DNA from: Bradyrhizobium sp. CCGUVB4N
GTDB lineage: Bacteria > Pseudomonadota > Alphaproteobacteria > Rhizobiales > Xanthobacteraceae
NCBI RefSeq assembly: GCF_024199945.1
Contig: NZ_JANADP010000001.1
Location: 7,254,001-7,318,000, forward strand
Direction of reading: 5' to 3'
DNA length: 64,000 nt
This document shows positions 24,005-32,916 of this stretch, piece after piece. Made by a program: the position numbers and the translations under genes. The notes under the pieces were generated by a model. That model was not told the DNA's origin. It ran no database searches and was given only the letters and a program-made list of their open reading frames with translations. Positions within the stretch are counted from its first letter, which is position 1; every line of letters starts with the position of its first letter.

Positions 24005-25252
24005 CTAGCGCGCGGAGCCGCGGAGCTGCTCCGACAACAGATCGCGATGCTCCGGTGCCGCGATCGCGATCATGCGCCGCGCGCGCTCGGCAAGACCGCA
24101 GCCGCGTAACTCGGCGATCCCCCATTCCGTGACAATGGCGTCGACGTCGGCGCGGGGCGTCGTCACGGTCTCGACATGGGCGACGATCCGGCTGGTGCCG
24201 TCCGATGCCGTCGCCGGCAGCGCGATGATCGCCCGTCCGCCGGGAGACGCATTGGCCCCACGCACGAAATCGAGTTGCCCACCGATCGCCCCGATCGCGA
24301 CGCCGTTCAGCGTCTCGGAGTTCACACTGCCGTCGAGCCCGACCTGAAGCGCCGAGTTGATCGCGACCAGCCGGTTGATCCGCGCCAGCACGCCCTGGCC
24401 GTGCGTGTAGGACGTCGGCCGCACTGCGACTGCCGTGTTCTCGTGCACGAAACGATAGAGCCGCTTCGTGCCGATCACCTGGTTGGTGACCGTGATCCCC
24501 GCGTCGATCCCCTTCTCCGCATTGGTGACCGCGCCGCGCTCGATCAGGTCGACCACGGCGTCGTTGATCAGGCCGGAATGGATGCCGAGATTGCGCAGAT
24601 GCGATAGCGAGGAGAGGATCGCATCCGGAATCCGCCCGACGCCGAATTGAAGCGTGCTGCCGTCGGCGACAAGACTCGCGGCATGCGCCGCGATACGCCT
24701 GGAGACTTCGTCCAGAGGCGGTGACGCCAACTCAACAGGAGGACGGCGAGCCACCACGCGCATGTGGATCGGCACGTCCTCAGGCCATTCCGCGCCAAAC
24801 GTAAAGGGCGCATCCGGATTGACCTCGGCGATGACGAGGCGCGCACCGCGCGCGGCGCTGATGACATAGTCGTTGGAGAGGCTGGCGCTCAGCCGTCCGC
24901 CGGACTCCGCAAGCTGCACCAGGACGACATCGGCCCGATGGCGGAGCGCAACAAAATCGGAGCAGAAGGCACTGTAGCTGCTCGGGATCACGTCGAGCCG
25001 CCCAGCCTTGGCCAGCCGCCGCGCATTGCCGATCACGCCGTAGCTCTGGAATGACACGTTGGGCGCGCAGGCCGCGGAGAACGTCTCCGAGAAGATCGGC
25101 CCGACCATCATGCGGAATGCCGGCAAATCTCCGGCCTGCGCTACCAGCGCTTCGGTCAGGGTGACCGGCTCTGCCGTCGCCTGGCCGCACACCACAAGAT
25201 CGCCCTCGCGGATCAGGCCGGAGAAGTCGATTGGCGCCGTGTCCTCGGGCAT
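24005..25252 (-). CDS. Acetyl-CoA hydrolase/4-hydroxybutyrate CoA-transferase family protein
   Basis: A 415-residue protein of the type I CoA-transferase/acetyl-CoA hydrolase family, with the family segments LQFGVGRIPDAILSSL, GIHSGLINDAVVDLIERG and the C-terminal VTEWGIAELRG. Members transfer CoA between carboxylates or hydrolyse an acyl-CoA. ATG is used rather than a TTG two codons upstream. It is the last gene of the minus-strand arm dctP-dctQ-dctM-acyl-CoA dehydrogenase, suggesting it activates the substrate taken up by the TRAP system. Confidence 0.82.
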   Translation of the reverse strand: MPEDTAPIDFSGLIREGDLVVCGQATAEPVTLTEALVAQAGDLPAFRMMVGPIFSETFSAACAPNVSFQSYGVIGNARRLAKAGRLDVIPSSYSAFCSDFVALRHRADVVLVQLAESGGRLSASLSNDYVISAARGARLVIAEVNPDAPFTFGAEWPEDVPIHMRVVARRPPVELASPPLDEVSRRIAAHAASLVADGSTLQFGVGRIPDAILSSLSHLRNLGIHSGLINDAVVDLIERGAVTNAEKGIDAGITVTNQVIGTKRLYRFVHENTAVAVRPTSYTHGQGVLARINRLVAINSALQVGLDGSVNSETLNGVAIGAIGGQLDFVRGANASPGGRAIIALPATASDGTSRIVAHVETVTTPRADVDAIVTEWGIAELRGCGLAERARRMIAIAAPEHRDLLSEQLRGSAR

Positions 25253-25270
25253 CGCCAATTCTGCTTCAGC

Positions 25271-26437
25271 CTAGTATGACTTCGCGAGGCCCAACACCTT
25301 TTCCGCAATAAAACTGAGCGCGAGCTGCGGGCTGACCGGCGCGATGCGCGGGATCAGCACCTCGCGCAAATAACGCTCGACGTGGAACTCCTTGGCGTAG
25401 CCAAAGCCGCCGTGGGTCATCACCGCCTGCTCGCAGGCATGGTATCCGGCTTCGCCTGCGAAATATTTGGCGGCATTCGCGCCGGCGCCGCACGGCAAGC
25501 CCTTGTCGTATTGCCAGGCCGCTTGCATCACCATCAGCCAGGCTGCCTCGAGCTCGACCCAGTTGACCGCGAGCGGATGCTGAATGCCCTGGTTCTTGCC
25601 GATCGGACGATTGAAGACGACGCGCGTCTTGGCGTATTCCGTCGCGCGCGACAGCGCAAGCTTGCCGAGGCCGACGGCTTCCGCCGCGATCAGGATGCGT
25701 TCGGGGTTCATGCCCTCGAGGATGTACTGGAAACCTTTGCCCTCTTCGCCGATGCGATCCTCCATCGGGATCTCGAAATCCTCGAAGAACAGCTCGTTGG
25801 AATCGACGATCTTGCGGCCCATCTTCTCGATCTCGTGGACCTTGATCCTGTTGCGGTCGAAGTCCGTGTAGAACAGGCTGAGACCATGGGTGGGCGAGCG
25901 CACCTCCTCCAGCGGCGTGGTGCGCGCCAGCAGCAAAATCTTGTGCGCGACCTGCGCGGTCGAGATCCACACCTTCTGGCCGTTGACGATGTAGCGATCG
26001 TTCTTGGCGACCGCGCGGGTCTTGAGCTGGGTGGTATTGAGGCCGGTGTTGGGCTCGGTGACGGCGAAGCAGGCTTTCTCGCGGCCTTCCACCATCGGCG
26101 GCAGCATGCGTTTGCGCTGCTCCTCGGTGCCGAACACGACGACGGGATTGAGACCGAACACGTTGATATGCACTGCGGAGGCGCCGGACATGCCGGCACC
26201 GGACTCCGCGATCGTGCGCATCATGATCGCGGCTTCGGTGATGCCGAGCCCTGAACCGCCATATTCTTCCGGCACGCAGATGCCGAGCCAGCCGGCATCC
26301 GCGAGCGCCTTGTGAAAATCATGCGGGAAGCCGCCGTCGTGGTCCTTCTTCAGCCAATAGGCATCGGGAAAGCCTTCGCAGATCTTTGCGATGGCGTCGC
26401 GAATGGCTTCCTGCTGATCGGTGAGCGCGAAATCCAT
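25271..26437 (-). CDS. Acyl-CoA dehydrogenase
   Basis: A 388-residue FAD enzyme of normal family length that oxidises an acyl-CoA to the 2-enoyl-CoA, passing electrons to ETF. Family motifs are AGWLGICVPEEYGGSG near residue 50, CFAVTEPNTGLNTTQLKTRA near 130, and the FAD/dimer region QYILEGMNPERILIAAEAVG near 240. AAGGAG seven bases upstream supports the MDFALTDQQ start, 29 bases after dctM. The acyl chain is not predictable from sequence; a short branched or dicarboxylic acyl-CoA fits the neighbours. Confidence 0.92.
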   Translation of the reverse strand: MDFALTDQQEAIRDAIAKICEGFPDAYWLKKDHDGGFPHDFHKALADAGWLGICVPEEYGGSGLGITEAAIMMRTIAESGAGMSGASAVHINVFGLNPVVVFGTEEQRKRMLPPMVEGREKACFAVTEPNTGLNTTQLKTRAVAKNDRYIVNGQKVWISTAQVAHKILLLARTTPLEEVRSPTHGLSLFYTDFDRNRIKVHEIEKMGRKIVDSNELFFEDFEIPMEDRIGEEGKGFQYILEGMNPERILIAAEAVGLGKLALSRATEYAKTRVVFNRPIGKNQGIQHPLAVNWVELEAAWLMVMQAAWQYDKGLPCGAGANAAKYFAGEAGYHACEQAVMTHGGFGYAKEFHVERYLREVLIPRIAPVSPQLALSFIAEKVLGLAKSY

Positions 26438-26466
26438 GATGGTCTCCTTGTGGAGGCTCGTTGAAC

Positions 26467-27756
26467 CTAGCGCCCCATCTGCGAGGGCAGCCAGAGGATG
26501 ATAGACGGAAACGCCACGAGGATCGCGATCGCGATCAGGTGGGCGATGAAGTGGGGGAAGGTGCCGTGAAACACCTCCGCCACCGGCCGTTTGGCGTAGC
26601 GGGCGACGATGAAGCAGTTCAGCCCGACCGGCGGCGTGATCATGCCGACCTCGGCGGTGACGATCTTGATGACGCCGAACCAGATCGGATCGAAGCCGAG
26701 CGTCTTGATCAGCGGCAGCACGATCGGCACGGTCAGCACCAGGATCGCGATCTGGTCCATGAACGAGCCGAGCACGATATAGCCGCACAGGATCAGCGTG
26801 ATGATCACCCAGCGCGAGGTCGGCAAGCTGCCGATCCAGGCGACGAGATCCTGGGTCACATGGGTGAGCGTGAAGAAGTAGCCGAAGATCGAGGCACCAA
26901 CGAGGATCATGATGATCATGCAGGTGCCGTGGCAGGCGCGCAGCAGCGTCTTGTAGAGCGAGGTCGGCGTGATCTTGCCCTTGACGATCGCGAGCAGGAA
27001 GGCACCGAACGCGCCGAAGGCCGAGGCCTCCGTCGGCGTCGCGACACCGAGATAGATCGTGCCTGTGACGATCGAGAACAGCACCACCATCGGCGAGACC
27101 TGCCACAGCAGCGCAAACTTTTCCCGCCACGGCACTGACTTTGCAGCCGGCGCCCGCGAGGGATCCTGCCAGACCAGGAAATAGATCGTGGCCATGATGG
27201 TGAAGGTGACAAGGATCGCGGGGATGATGCCGCTGATCAAAAGCTTGCCGATGTTCACCTCGGCGAGCAGGCCGAAGATGACGAGCGCAACGCTGGTGGG
27301 CAGCAGCATCGACAGCGTGCCCGAGATCGCGACCACGCCCGCGGCCATCTTCGGCTCATAGCCCTGGCGGATCATCGCCGGCAGGCTGGTCGAGGACAGC
27401 GTCGCAGCGGACGCCGTCGAAGTGCCGCAGATCGCGCCGAAGCCTGCGCCGGCCAGCGCAGTCGCCATGCCGAGCCCACCGGGAACACGGCCGACCCAGG
27501 CCGAGGCTGTCTTGAACAGATCGTCCGCGACGCCGGACAACAGCACGAGATCCGCCATCAGCAGGAACATCGGGATGGTGATCAGCTCGTAGGAGGAGAC
27601 GGTCGAGAGCGGCGCTGTCTCCAGGATGCCAAACAAGGTCGGAAAGCCGCCGACCATCACGAGGCCGACCGAGCCGGAAAAGGCCATGGCGAAACCGACG
27701 GGCGTGCCGAGCGCGAGCAGGCCGAACAGCAAAGCGAGAACGATGAGAGGTGTCAT
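26467..27756 (-). CDS. TRAP transporter large permease (DctM family)
   Basis: A 429-residue inner-membrane protein with about 12 hydrophobic segments, the ion-coupled translocation subunit of a tripartite ATP-independent transporter. The family motif GAGFGAICGTSTASAATLSS and TPPVGLNCFIVARYA are typical of DctM. It follows dctQ by 12 bases. Together with the dctQ and dctP genes it imports a carboxylate using the Na+ gradient. Confidence 0.95.
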   Translation of the reverse strand: MTPLIVLALLFGLLALGTPVGFAMAFSGSVGLVMVGGFPTLFGILETAPLSTVSSYELITIPMFLLMADLVLLSGVADDLFKTASAWVGRVPGGLGMATALAGAGFGAICGTSTASAATLSSTSLPAMIRQGYEPKMAAGVVAISGTLSMLLPTSVALVIFGLLAEVNIGKLLISGIIPAILVTFTIMATIYFLVWQDPSRAPAAKSVPWREKFALLWQVSPMVVLFSIVTGTIYLGVATPTEASAFGAFGAFLLAIVKGKITPTSLYKTLLRACHGTCMIIMILVGASIFGYFFTLTHVTQDLVAWIGSLPTSRWVIITLILCGYIVLGSFMDQIAILVLTVPIVLPLIKTLGFDPIWFGVIKIVTAEVGMITPPVGLNCFIVARYAKRPVAEVFHGTFPHFIAHLIAIAILVAFPSIILWLPSQMGR

Positions 27757-27768
27757 GGATATCCGCCG

Positions 27769-28323
27769 TTACTCGAAGCCGCGCGCTTCGCCGACGCCGG
27801 TCACCGGCGGCAGCGGATAGAGGTCGCGTCCACTGACGAGGCTCAGCACATTGCCGACCAGCTGGAGCGCCAGCCGCAGCACCAGAACGCCGCACCCGAA
27901 CGGCACAAGCGCCGCCGAGATCCAGGTCGGCCAGGGAATGGCGCCAGAGAGAACGTCGTGCTGCTCGTAATTCTCCAGCGCGCGCGCGAAGCCGACCTTG
28001 CAGATCAGGACGAACACGAAGAGGCCCGCGAGCGCGGTGACGATCTCGGACAGCCGCCGCCCCGTGGGCGAGAACCGCGACAACAGGATGTCGACGCCGA
28101 CATGGACATGCTCGCGCAAGGCGTCCGACAGCGTGAAGAAGAACACGCCCGCGAGCAGATAGAGCCCGATCAGATCATAGGTGAAGGAGAACGGGCTGTT
28201 CAGCGCATAGCGCATGAACACGTCTGTCACGACCAGAACCATGATCACGAACATGAATAACACCGCGATCACTGTCAGCGCGCGCTCCAGCGCGCCGAGC
28301 ACTTGCCCTGCCCGTTCGATCAC
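27769..28323 (-). CDS. TRAP transporter small permease (DctQ family)
   Basis: A 184-residue protein with four hydrophobic segments and the DctQ-type motif VLVVTDVFMRYALNSPFSFTYDLIG. It bridges the binding protein to the large permease. GTG start with GGAGG six bases upstream. Member of the dctPQM-type operon. Confidence 0.92.
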   Translation of the reverse strand: MIERAGQVLGALERALTVIAVLFMFVIMVLVVTDVFMRYALNSPFSFTYDLIGLYLLAGVFFFTLSDALREHVHVGVDILLSRFSPTGRRLSEIVTALAGLFVFVLICKVGFARALENYEQHDVLSGAIPWPTWISAALVPFGCGVLVLRLALQLVGNVLSLVSGRDLYPLPPVTGVGEARGFE

Positions 28324-28350
28324 GTCGCGCCTCCTTCTCCGATTTGCGGA

Positions 28351-29376
28351 TTACTTGCCACCGGCGGCCAGCAGGTCGTCGAACTCCTTCAGCGCGGCAG
28401 AGGCCTGCTTGCCGCGGCTGTCGAGACCTGCGGCCCATTCATGACCGACGCCCTTGAGCTTGTCCTTCATTTCGGCGCGCGTTGCTTCCGGCAGCGGATC
28501 GAAGGTGACGCCTTCGTCCTGCATGTGTTTCTTGGTGGCTTCGCCTTCCTTGTCGACATCGGCGCAGGCTTTCGGCGTGATTGCCTCCGAAGCCTCGTTC
28601 ATCGCCTTTTTCACGTCGTCCGGCAGCTTGTCCCAGACCGACTGGTTGATGGAATAGGCGACGATGAAGCTGCCGAAGCTGACGCCTTCGGTCGCGTGCT
28701 TGACCAGCTTGTCGAGGCCATAGGCCACGACGCTATCCAGCGGAAACAGCAGGCCATCCATCGTGCCGCGCGACAGCGACTCATAGGCATCGGGTGCGGC
28801 CATGCGCACCGGCACGGCGTTGAGCGCACGCAGCGTGAGATCCTGCGCGCCGCCGGTGGTGCGCAGCTTCAGGCCCTGCATGTCCTTGGTGGTCTCGACC
28901 TTCGACTTGACGGTCCACACCTGGTAGGGCGGCAGCACCACGGCGAGCAGCAGCTTGATCTTGTTCGGCGCGTATTCCTGCTTGGCCAGCACGCCTTCGC
29001 GCGCGGTCTTCCAATAGGCAAGCGTGCCCTGACAGCTGGTCGCGAACGCGCCCGGCAATTGCGCCACTTCCGACAGCGGCATCTTGTCGGAGACGTAGGA
29101 CGGTCCGATGTAGCCAATATCGACCACGCCCGACTGCGTCAGCCGCAGCATGTCGGCGGCTTTGCCGATCTGCTGGTTCGGATAATAGGTGAAGGTCACG
29201 GCGCCGTTGGTGCGCTTGGTGACGTCGTCCATCCAGGGCTTGAGCATCAGGCGGACGAGATAATGTCCGGCGGGGAAGCTGTCGGCGACCTTCAGCTCGA
29301 GCGCTTGCGCCGACAATGTCGAGACCGGCAGCGACAACGCGAGCACGGCTGCAGCCCGGACCAGATTTGTCTTCAT
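28351..29376 (-). CDS. TRAP transporter periplasmic substrate-binding protein (DctP family)
   Basis: A 341-residue secreted receptor with a signal peptide (MKTNLVRAAAVLALSLPVST, cleavage after AQA). TRAP receptors bind carboxylates through an Arg in the region LKLRTTGGAQDL, which is present near residue 170. GGGAG upstream supports the start. It is the first gene of the minus-strand arm and faces the CoA-transferase gene across a 228-base control region. Confidence 0.93.
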   Translation of the reverse strand: MKTNLVRAAAVLALSLPVSTLSAQALELKVADSFPAGHYLVRLMLKPWMDDVTKRTNGAVTFTYYPNQQIGKAADMLRLTQSGVVDIGYIGPSYVSDKMPLSEVAQLPGAFATSCQGTLAYWKTAREGVLAKQEYAPNKIKLLLAVVLPPYQVWTVKSKVETTKDMQGLKLRTTGGAQDLTLRALNAVPVRMAAPDAYESLSRGTMDGLLFPLDSVVAYGLDKLVKHATEGVSFGSFIVAYSINQSVWDKLPDDVKKAMNEASEAITPKACADVDKEGEATKKHMQDEGVTFDPLPEATRAEMKDKLKGVGHEWAAGLDSRGKQASAALKEFDDLLAAGGK

Positions 29377-29465
29377 GTCATTCTCCCTGAGGCGTCCCGC
29401 GCCGAAGGCGGCAGCCGCTTGCTGCCGAGCCGTTCGGTCCCTCGCTCCGTTTCTTGCTTGAGGAA

Positions 29466-29495
29466 AATGTACATATATGTGAATTTATCTGTCAA
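29466..29495 (-). promoter_or_regulatory. Sigma-70-type promoter for the TRAP operon
   Basis: Minus strand: a perfect TTGACA at 29495-29490, an 18-base spacer, and TACATT at 29471-29466. It lies about 90 bases upstream of the dctP start. Two copies of the TATGAAYT operator-like motif overlap its spacer and flank its -35, so repression is plausible. Confidence 0.55.
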
Positions 29496-29590
29496 GTATA
29501 TGAACTATGCATGGAGCTATGCGCCCCTCGGCGAACCACGCGAATTGACATCGCCGATTTATGAATTCTAACTCCACCTATATGAATTTA
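29473..29590. repeat. Four copies of a TATGAAYT operator-like motif
   Basis: Plus-strand copies lie at 29476-29487 (ATGTGAATTTA), 29497-29507 (TATATGAACTA), 29559-29570 (TTATGAATTCTA) and 29578-29590 (CTATATGAATTTA). The first is embedded in the perfect palindrome ACATATATGT at 29471-29480. They cover both divergent promoters, two copies each, and the last lies just upstream of the ribosome site of the CoA-transferase gene. They are the natural candidates for binding by the IclR-type regulator encoded at 32174. Confidence 0.5.
29545..29572 (+). promoter_or_regulatory. Sigma-70-type promoter for the CoA-transferase operon
   Basis: A perfect TTGACA at 29545, a 16-base spacer and TCTAAC at 29567. 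Operator-like copies overlap the -10 region and lie just downstream of it, the arrangement of a repressed promoter. The first gene starts at 29605. Confidence 0.5.
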
Positions 29591-29604
29591 GCTCACGAGG
29601 CCTC

Positions 29605-30807
29605 ATGGGACCGCTCGCCGGCTTCACCATTCTCGACCTGACTTCGGTGCTGATGGGCCCCTACGGCACCCAGGTGCTGGCCGACATGGGCGCTGACGTC
29701 ATCAAGGTCGAAAGCCCCGAAGGCGACATCGTTCGCCAGATCGGCCCCGGCCGCACACCCGGCATGGGCGGGATGTTTCACAACGCCAATCGCGGCAAGC
29801 GCAGCATCGTGCTCGACCTCAAGAAGCCCGAGGCGCGCGATACGCTGCTGCGGCTGGCGAAGAGCGCCAACGCGCTCGTCTACAATGTGCGCCCGCAGGC
29901 CATGGCGCGGCTCGGCCTCGACTACGAGACGCTCGCCGCGATCAATCCGTCGCTGGTCTATGTCGGCGCGTTCGGCTACGGCCAGTCCGGCCCCTATGCT
30001 GCCAAGCCTGCCTATGACGATCTGATCCAGGGCGCGGCGACCATTCCGACGCTGCTTGCGGCAGCCGGCGACGGCACGCCGCGCTACGTCCCCGTCACCA
30101 TCGCCGATCGCATCGTCGGGCTGATGATGGTGAACGCCATCATGGGCGGCTTGATGCACCAGCAACGCACCGGCCAGGGCCAGCGCATCGACGTGCCGAT
30201 GTTCGAATCCATGACCGAATTCGTGCTGGTCGATCATCTCGGTGGCCTGACCTACGATCCGCCGCTCGATCACGGCGGCTATGCTCGCCTGCTCTCGCGC
30301 TATCGCCGGCCCTACAAGACCAGCGACGGCCATCTCTGCGTGCTCATCTACAACGACAAGCACTGGCGTAGCTTCTTCGAGGCGATCGGGCAGCCGCATT
30401 TCCTCGAGCAGCCGCGCTTTGCCAACCACGCCGCGCGCACAAAGCACATCGACGAGATTTACGAGGAGATCGGCCACGTCTTCGTTACGCGCACCACCGC
30501 CGAGTGGCGCGAGCTGCTGGAGCGTGCCGATATTCCGGTGATGCCGATGCACACGCTGGAGACGATCCTCGAGGATCCGCATCTGAAGGCGATCGACTTC
30601 TTCAAGACGGTGGATCACCCCGTGGAGGGCCGCATCCGCCAGATGCGCGTGCCCTCGACCTGGAGCGCGACCCAGCCGGAGCCCGCCGGCCCGGCACCGA
30701 CGCTCGGCCAGCATGGCCGCGACATTTTGCGCGAGGCCGGCTTCTCGTCCGAAGAGATCGAACGGCTGGCGGAGCAGAAGGCAGTTCACCTGGCGGCGCC
30801 GCCCTAG
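29605..30807 (+). CDS. Class III CoA-transferase (CaiB/BaiF family)
   Basis: A 400-residue cytosolic enzyme. Opening motif GPLAGFTILDLTSVLMGPYG and VIKVESPEGDIVR are typical; family members use a catalytic Asp to carry CoA between acids, and DDLIQGAATI around residue 140 contains the likely residue. GAGG upstream of ATG is a modest ribosome site. It is followed by MaoC, CitE-like and IclR genes. The gene trio matches the itaconate-type CoA-transferase, hydratase, lyase order known in Pseudomonas, so itaconate or mesaconate is a plausible substrate, but not proven. Confidence 0.92.
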   Translation: MGPLAGFTILDLTSVLMGPYGTQVLADMGADVIKVESPEGDIVRQIGPGRTPGMGGMFHNANRGKRSIVLDLKKPEARDTLLRLAKSANALVYNVRPQAMARLGLDYETLAAINPSLVYVGAFGYGQSGPYAAKPAYDDLIQGAATIPTLLAAAGDGTPRYVPVTIADRIVGLMMVNAIMGGLMHQQRTGQGQRIDVPMFESMTEFVLVDHLGGLTYDPPLDHGGYARLLSRYRRPYKTSDGHLCVLIYNDKHWRSFFEAIGQPHFLEQPRFANHAARTKHIDEIYEEIGHVFVTRTTAEWRELLERADIPVMPMHTLETILEDPHLKAIDFFKTVDHPVEGRIRQMRVPSTWSATQPEPAGPAPTLGQHGRDILREAGFSSEEIERLAEQKAVHLAAPP

Positions 30808-30852
30808 AGGCAGGCGCCGGCCAAATCGCAGGACAACAGGGAGGAAAACGCG

Positions 30853-31305
30853 ATGGCCGGACTTTATTTCGAGGACTTTTCCGTGGGCCAGGAGTTCAGG
30901 CATCCGCTGACCCGGACCGTCACGGAAATGGACAACACCATGTTCAGCCTGCTGACGCTCAATCCGCAGCCGCTGCACATCGACGCGCATTTCTCGGAAA
31001 AGACCGAGTTCGGCCAGCGCATTTTCAACAGCCTTTACACCCTCGGCATCATGATCGGCATGACGGTCTATGATACGACCATGGGCACCACCGTTGCCAA
31101 TCTCGGCATGACCGACGTGACTTTTCCGAAACCGGTCTTCCATGGCGACACCTTGCGGGCGACGACGAAGGTGCTTTCGTTGAGGGAATCCAAATCGCGC
31201 CCGAAGGCGGGCATCGTCGAGTTCGAGCATCATGCCTTGAACCAGAACGACGAGATCGTCGGCAAATGCCGCCGCATGGCGATGATGCACAAGAGGCCGG
31301 TCTGA
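30853..31305 (+). CDS. MaoC-family acyl-CoA hydratase
   Basis: A 150-residue single hot-dog-fold hydratase. The motif LTLNPQPLHIDAHFSE near residue 35-50 corresponds to the MaoC active-site segment D.NP.H.D, with two residues inserted, a form I associate with MaoC proteins encoded beside CaiB- and CitE-type genes. GGGAGG upstream sets the start. Its stop codon overlaps the next ATG (TGATG). It probably hydrates an unsaturated dicarboxyl-CoA to a hydroxyacyl-CoA for the lyase. Confidence 0.88.
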   Translation: MAGLYFEDFSVGQEFRHPLTRTVTEMDNTMFSLLTLNPQPLHIDAHFSEKTEFGQRIFNSLYTLGIMIGMTVYDTTMGTTVANLGMTDVTFPKPVFHGDTLRATTKVLSLRESKSRPKAGIVEFEHHALNQNDEIVGKCRRMAMMHKRPV

Positions 31306-32156
31306 TGCGTTCCATGCTGTTCGTGCCGGGCGATTCCCCGCGCAAGTTCGAGAAGGCCAGCGAAGGCAAGGCCGACGCGCTGATCATCGATCTCGAGGAT
31401 TCCGTCGTCACCGAGAAGAAGCCGGAGGCGCGCACCCTGACGCTTGCGATGCTGAAGAGCCGACCCGGCCCGCATCAGCTCTATGTCCGCGTCAACGCGC
31501 TCGATACCGGCATGACGCTGACCGATCTCGCCGCGGTGATGCCGGGCAAGCCCGACGGCATCGTGCTGCCAAAATCGCAAGGCGGCGACGACGTGCGGCA
31601 AGTCGCGACCTGGCTCGAAGCCTTGGAGGCGGCCGCCGGCATCGCGGTCGGCACGACGCGTATCGTTTGCGTTGCGACCGAGACGGCAAGCTCCATCTTC
31701 GGTCTCGGCAGCTACAAGGGCTGCTCCCCTCGCCTCGCCGGCCTGATGTGGGGCGCGGAGGATCTCTCGGCCTCGCTCGGCGCCACCGAGAAGGCTTCGG
31801 GCGGCGTGTTCCACAGCCCCTATCGCCTCGCGCGTGACCTCTGCCTGATGGCGGCGGCCGCGGCGGAAGTCGCACCGATCGACACCGTCTATACCGACAT
31901 CGACAATCTCGCCGGCCTCGAGCAGGAGACGCGCGCGGCGCGGCGCGACGGGTTTTCGGCGAAGGCGTTGATTCACCCCAAACATGTCGATGTCGTCAAC
32001 GCGGCGTTCGCGCCGACGGATGCCGAGCGCACCTGGGCAGAGAAGGTGATCGCGGCGTTCGCGAGCAATCCGAACTCCGGTACGCTGCGGCTCGACGGCC
32101 AGATGATCGACAAGCCGCATCTTCGCGCCGCGAAGAAGATCCTCGGCGAGAGCTAG
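31305..32156 (+). CDS. HpcH/HpaI aldolase / citrate lyase beta-like (CitE-like) enzyme
   Basis: A 283-residue TIM-barrel lyase. MRSMLFVPGDSPRKFEKA at the N-terminus, ALIIDLEDSV (metal-binding region) and GLMWGAEDLSASLG are typical of CitE-like malyl-CoA or citramalyl-CoA lyases. It cleaves a hydroxyacyl-CoA into acetyl-CoA plus an oxoacid such as pyruvate or glyoxylate. The start overlaps the maoC stop codon; an upstream in-frame ATG inside maoC is less likely. Confidence 0.9.
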   Translation: MRSMLFVPGDSPRKFEKASEGKADALIIDLEDSVVTEKKPEARTLTLAMLKSRPGPHQLYVRVNALDTGMTLTDLAAVMPGKPDGIVLPKSQGGDDVRQVATWLEALEAAAGIAVGTTRIVCVATETASSIFGLGSYKGCSPRLAGLMWGAEDLSASLGATEKASGGVFHSPYRLARDLCLMAAAAAEVAPIDTVYTDIDNLAGLEQETRAARRDGFSAKALIHPKHVDVVNAAFAPTDAERTWAEKVIAAFASNPNSGTLRLDGQMIDKPHLRAAKKILGES

Positions 32157-32173
32157 ATCGGAACGCCGCCACC

Positions 32174-32914
32174 ATGATCGTTCGCCAAGCCGCAAACGTC
32201 CTGGAGATCATGGAATTCTTCGCACAAACGAGGAAGCCGGCGACGCTTGCCGAAATCGCCGATCATTTCGGCTGGCCGCGCTCGTCGACCTTCAACCTGC
32301 TCGCGACGCTGTCGGAGAAGGGTTATCTCTACGAACCCCGGCCGCGCGCCGGCTTCTATCCGACACCGCGATGGCTGGCGATGGCGCGGATGATCTCCGA
32401 AGTCGAGCCGCTGCCGCCGTGGACGCATACGTTGATCGCAGATCTCTCAGCCGAGACCGGCGAGACCGCGTCCATCGTGGCGCCCGCGGGCGTCATGGCT
32501 GTCTTCATCGACGTCGTCGAATCCCAGGCCGCGATCCGCTATTTCGCCACCATCGGCCACCGCGTGCCGATCCACGCCACCGCGAGCGGCCGCGCGCTGC
32601 TGCTGCAATATTCGCCAGAGGAGCGCGACTCCGTCTATCGCAAGATCGAGTTCAAGCAATATGGCCCGTCGACCCCGATCAGCATCGAGGCGGTGGAGGC
32701 CGAGCTGCGCATTTCGATCGAGCGTGGTTACTGCCAGAGCTTTGCCGACTACAGCCGCGACCTCGCTGGTGCAGCGATCCCGCTGCCGATCGGCGACCGC
32801 CGCCTGTCGGTCGTCGTCGCGGGGCCGGAATTCCGGATCGGGCCGAAGGTGGCGGAGGTCGCGTCGTTGATCGCGCGGACGGTGGACCGGCTGCGGCCGA
32901 AGACGGCGGCGTAG
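32174..32914 (+). CDS. IclR-family transcriptional regulator
   Basis: A 246-residue regulator with an N-terminal winged helix-turn-helix (VLEIMEFFAQ, LAEIADHFGWPRSSTFNLLA) and a C-terminal ligand-binding domain with the IclR pattern HATASGRALLLQYSPEER. It ends the CoA-transferase operon and is the most likely controller of both divergent arms through the TATGAAYT copies. No ligand can be assigned. Confidence 0.92.
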   Translation: MIVRQAANVLEIMEFFAQTRKPATLAEIADHFGWPRSSTFNLLATLSEKGYLYEPRPRAGFYPTPRWLAMARMISEVEPLPPWTHTLIADLSAETGETASIVAPAGVMAVFIDVVESQAAIRYFATIGHRVPIHATASGRALLLQYSPEERDSVYRKIEFKQYGPSTPISIEAVEAELRISIERGYCQSFADYSRDLAGAAIPLPIGDRRLSVVVAGPEFRIGPKVAEVASLIARTVDRLRPKTAA

Positions 32915-32916
32915 TT

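Noticed and set aside
29593..31290. 565-codon minus-strand frame opposite the CoA-transferase and MaoC genes
   Set aside because: Antisense mirror of two recognised genes.
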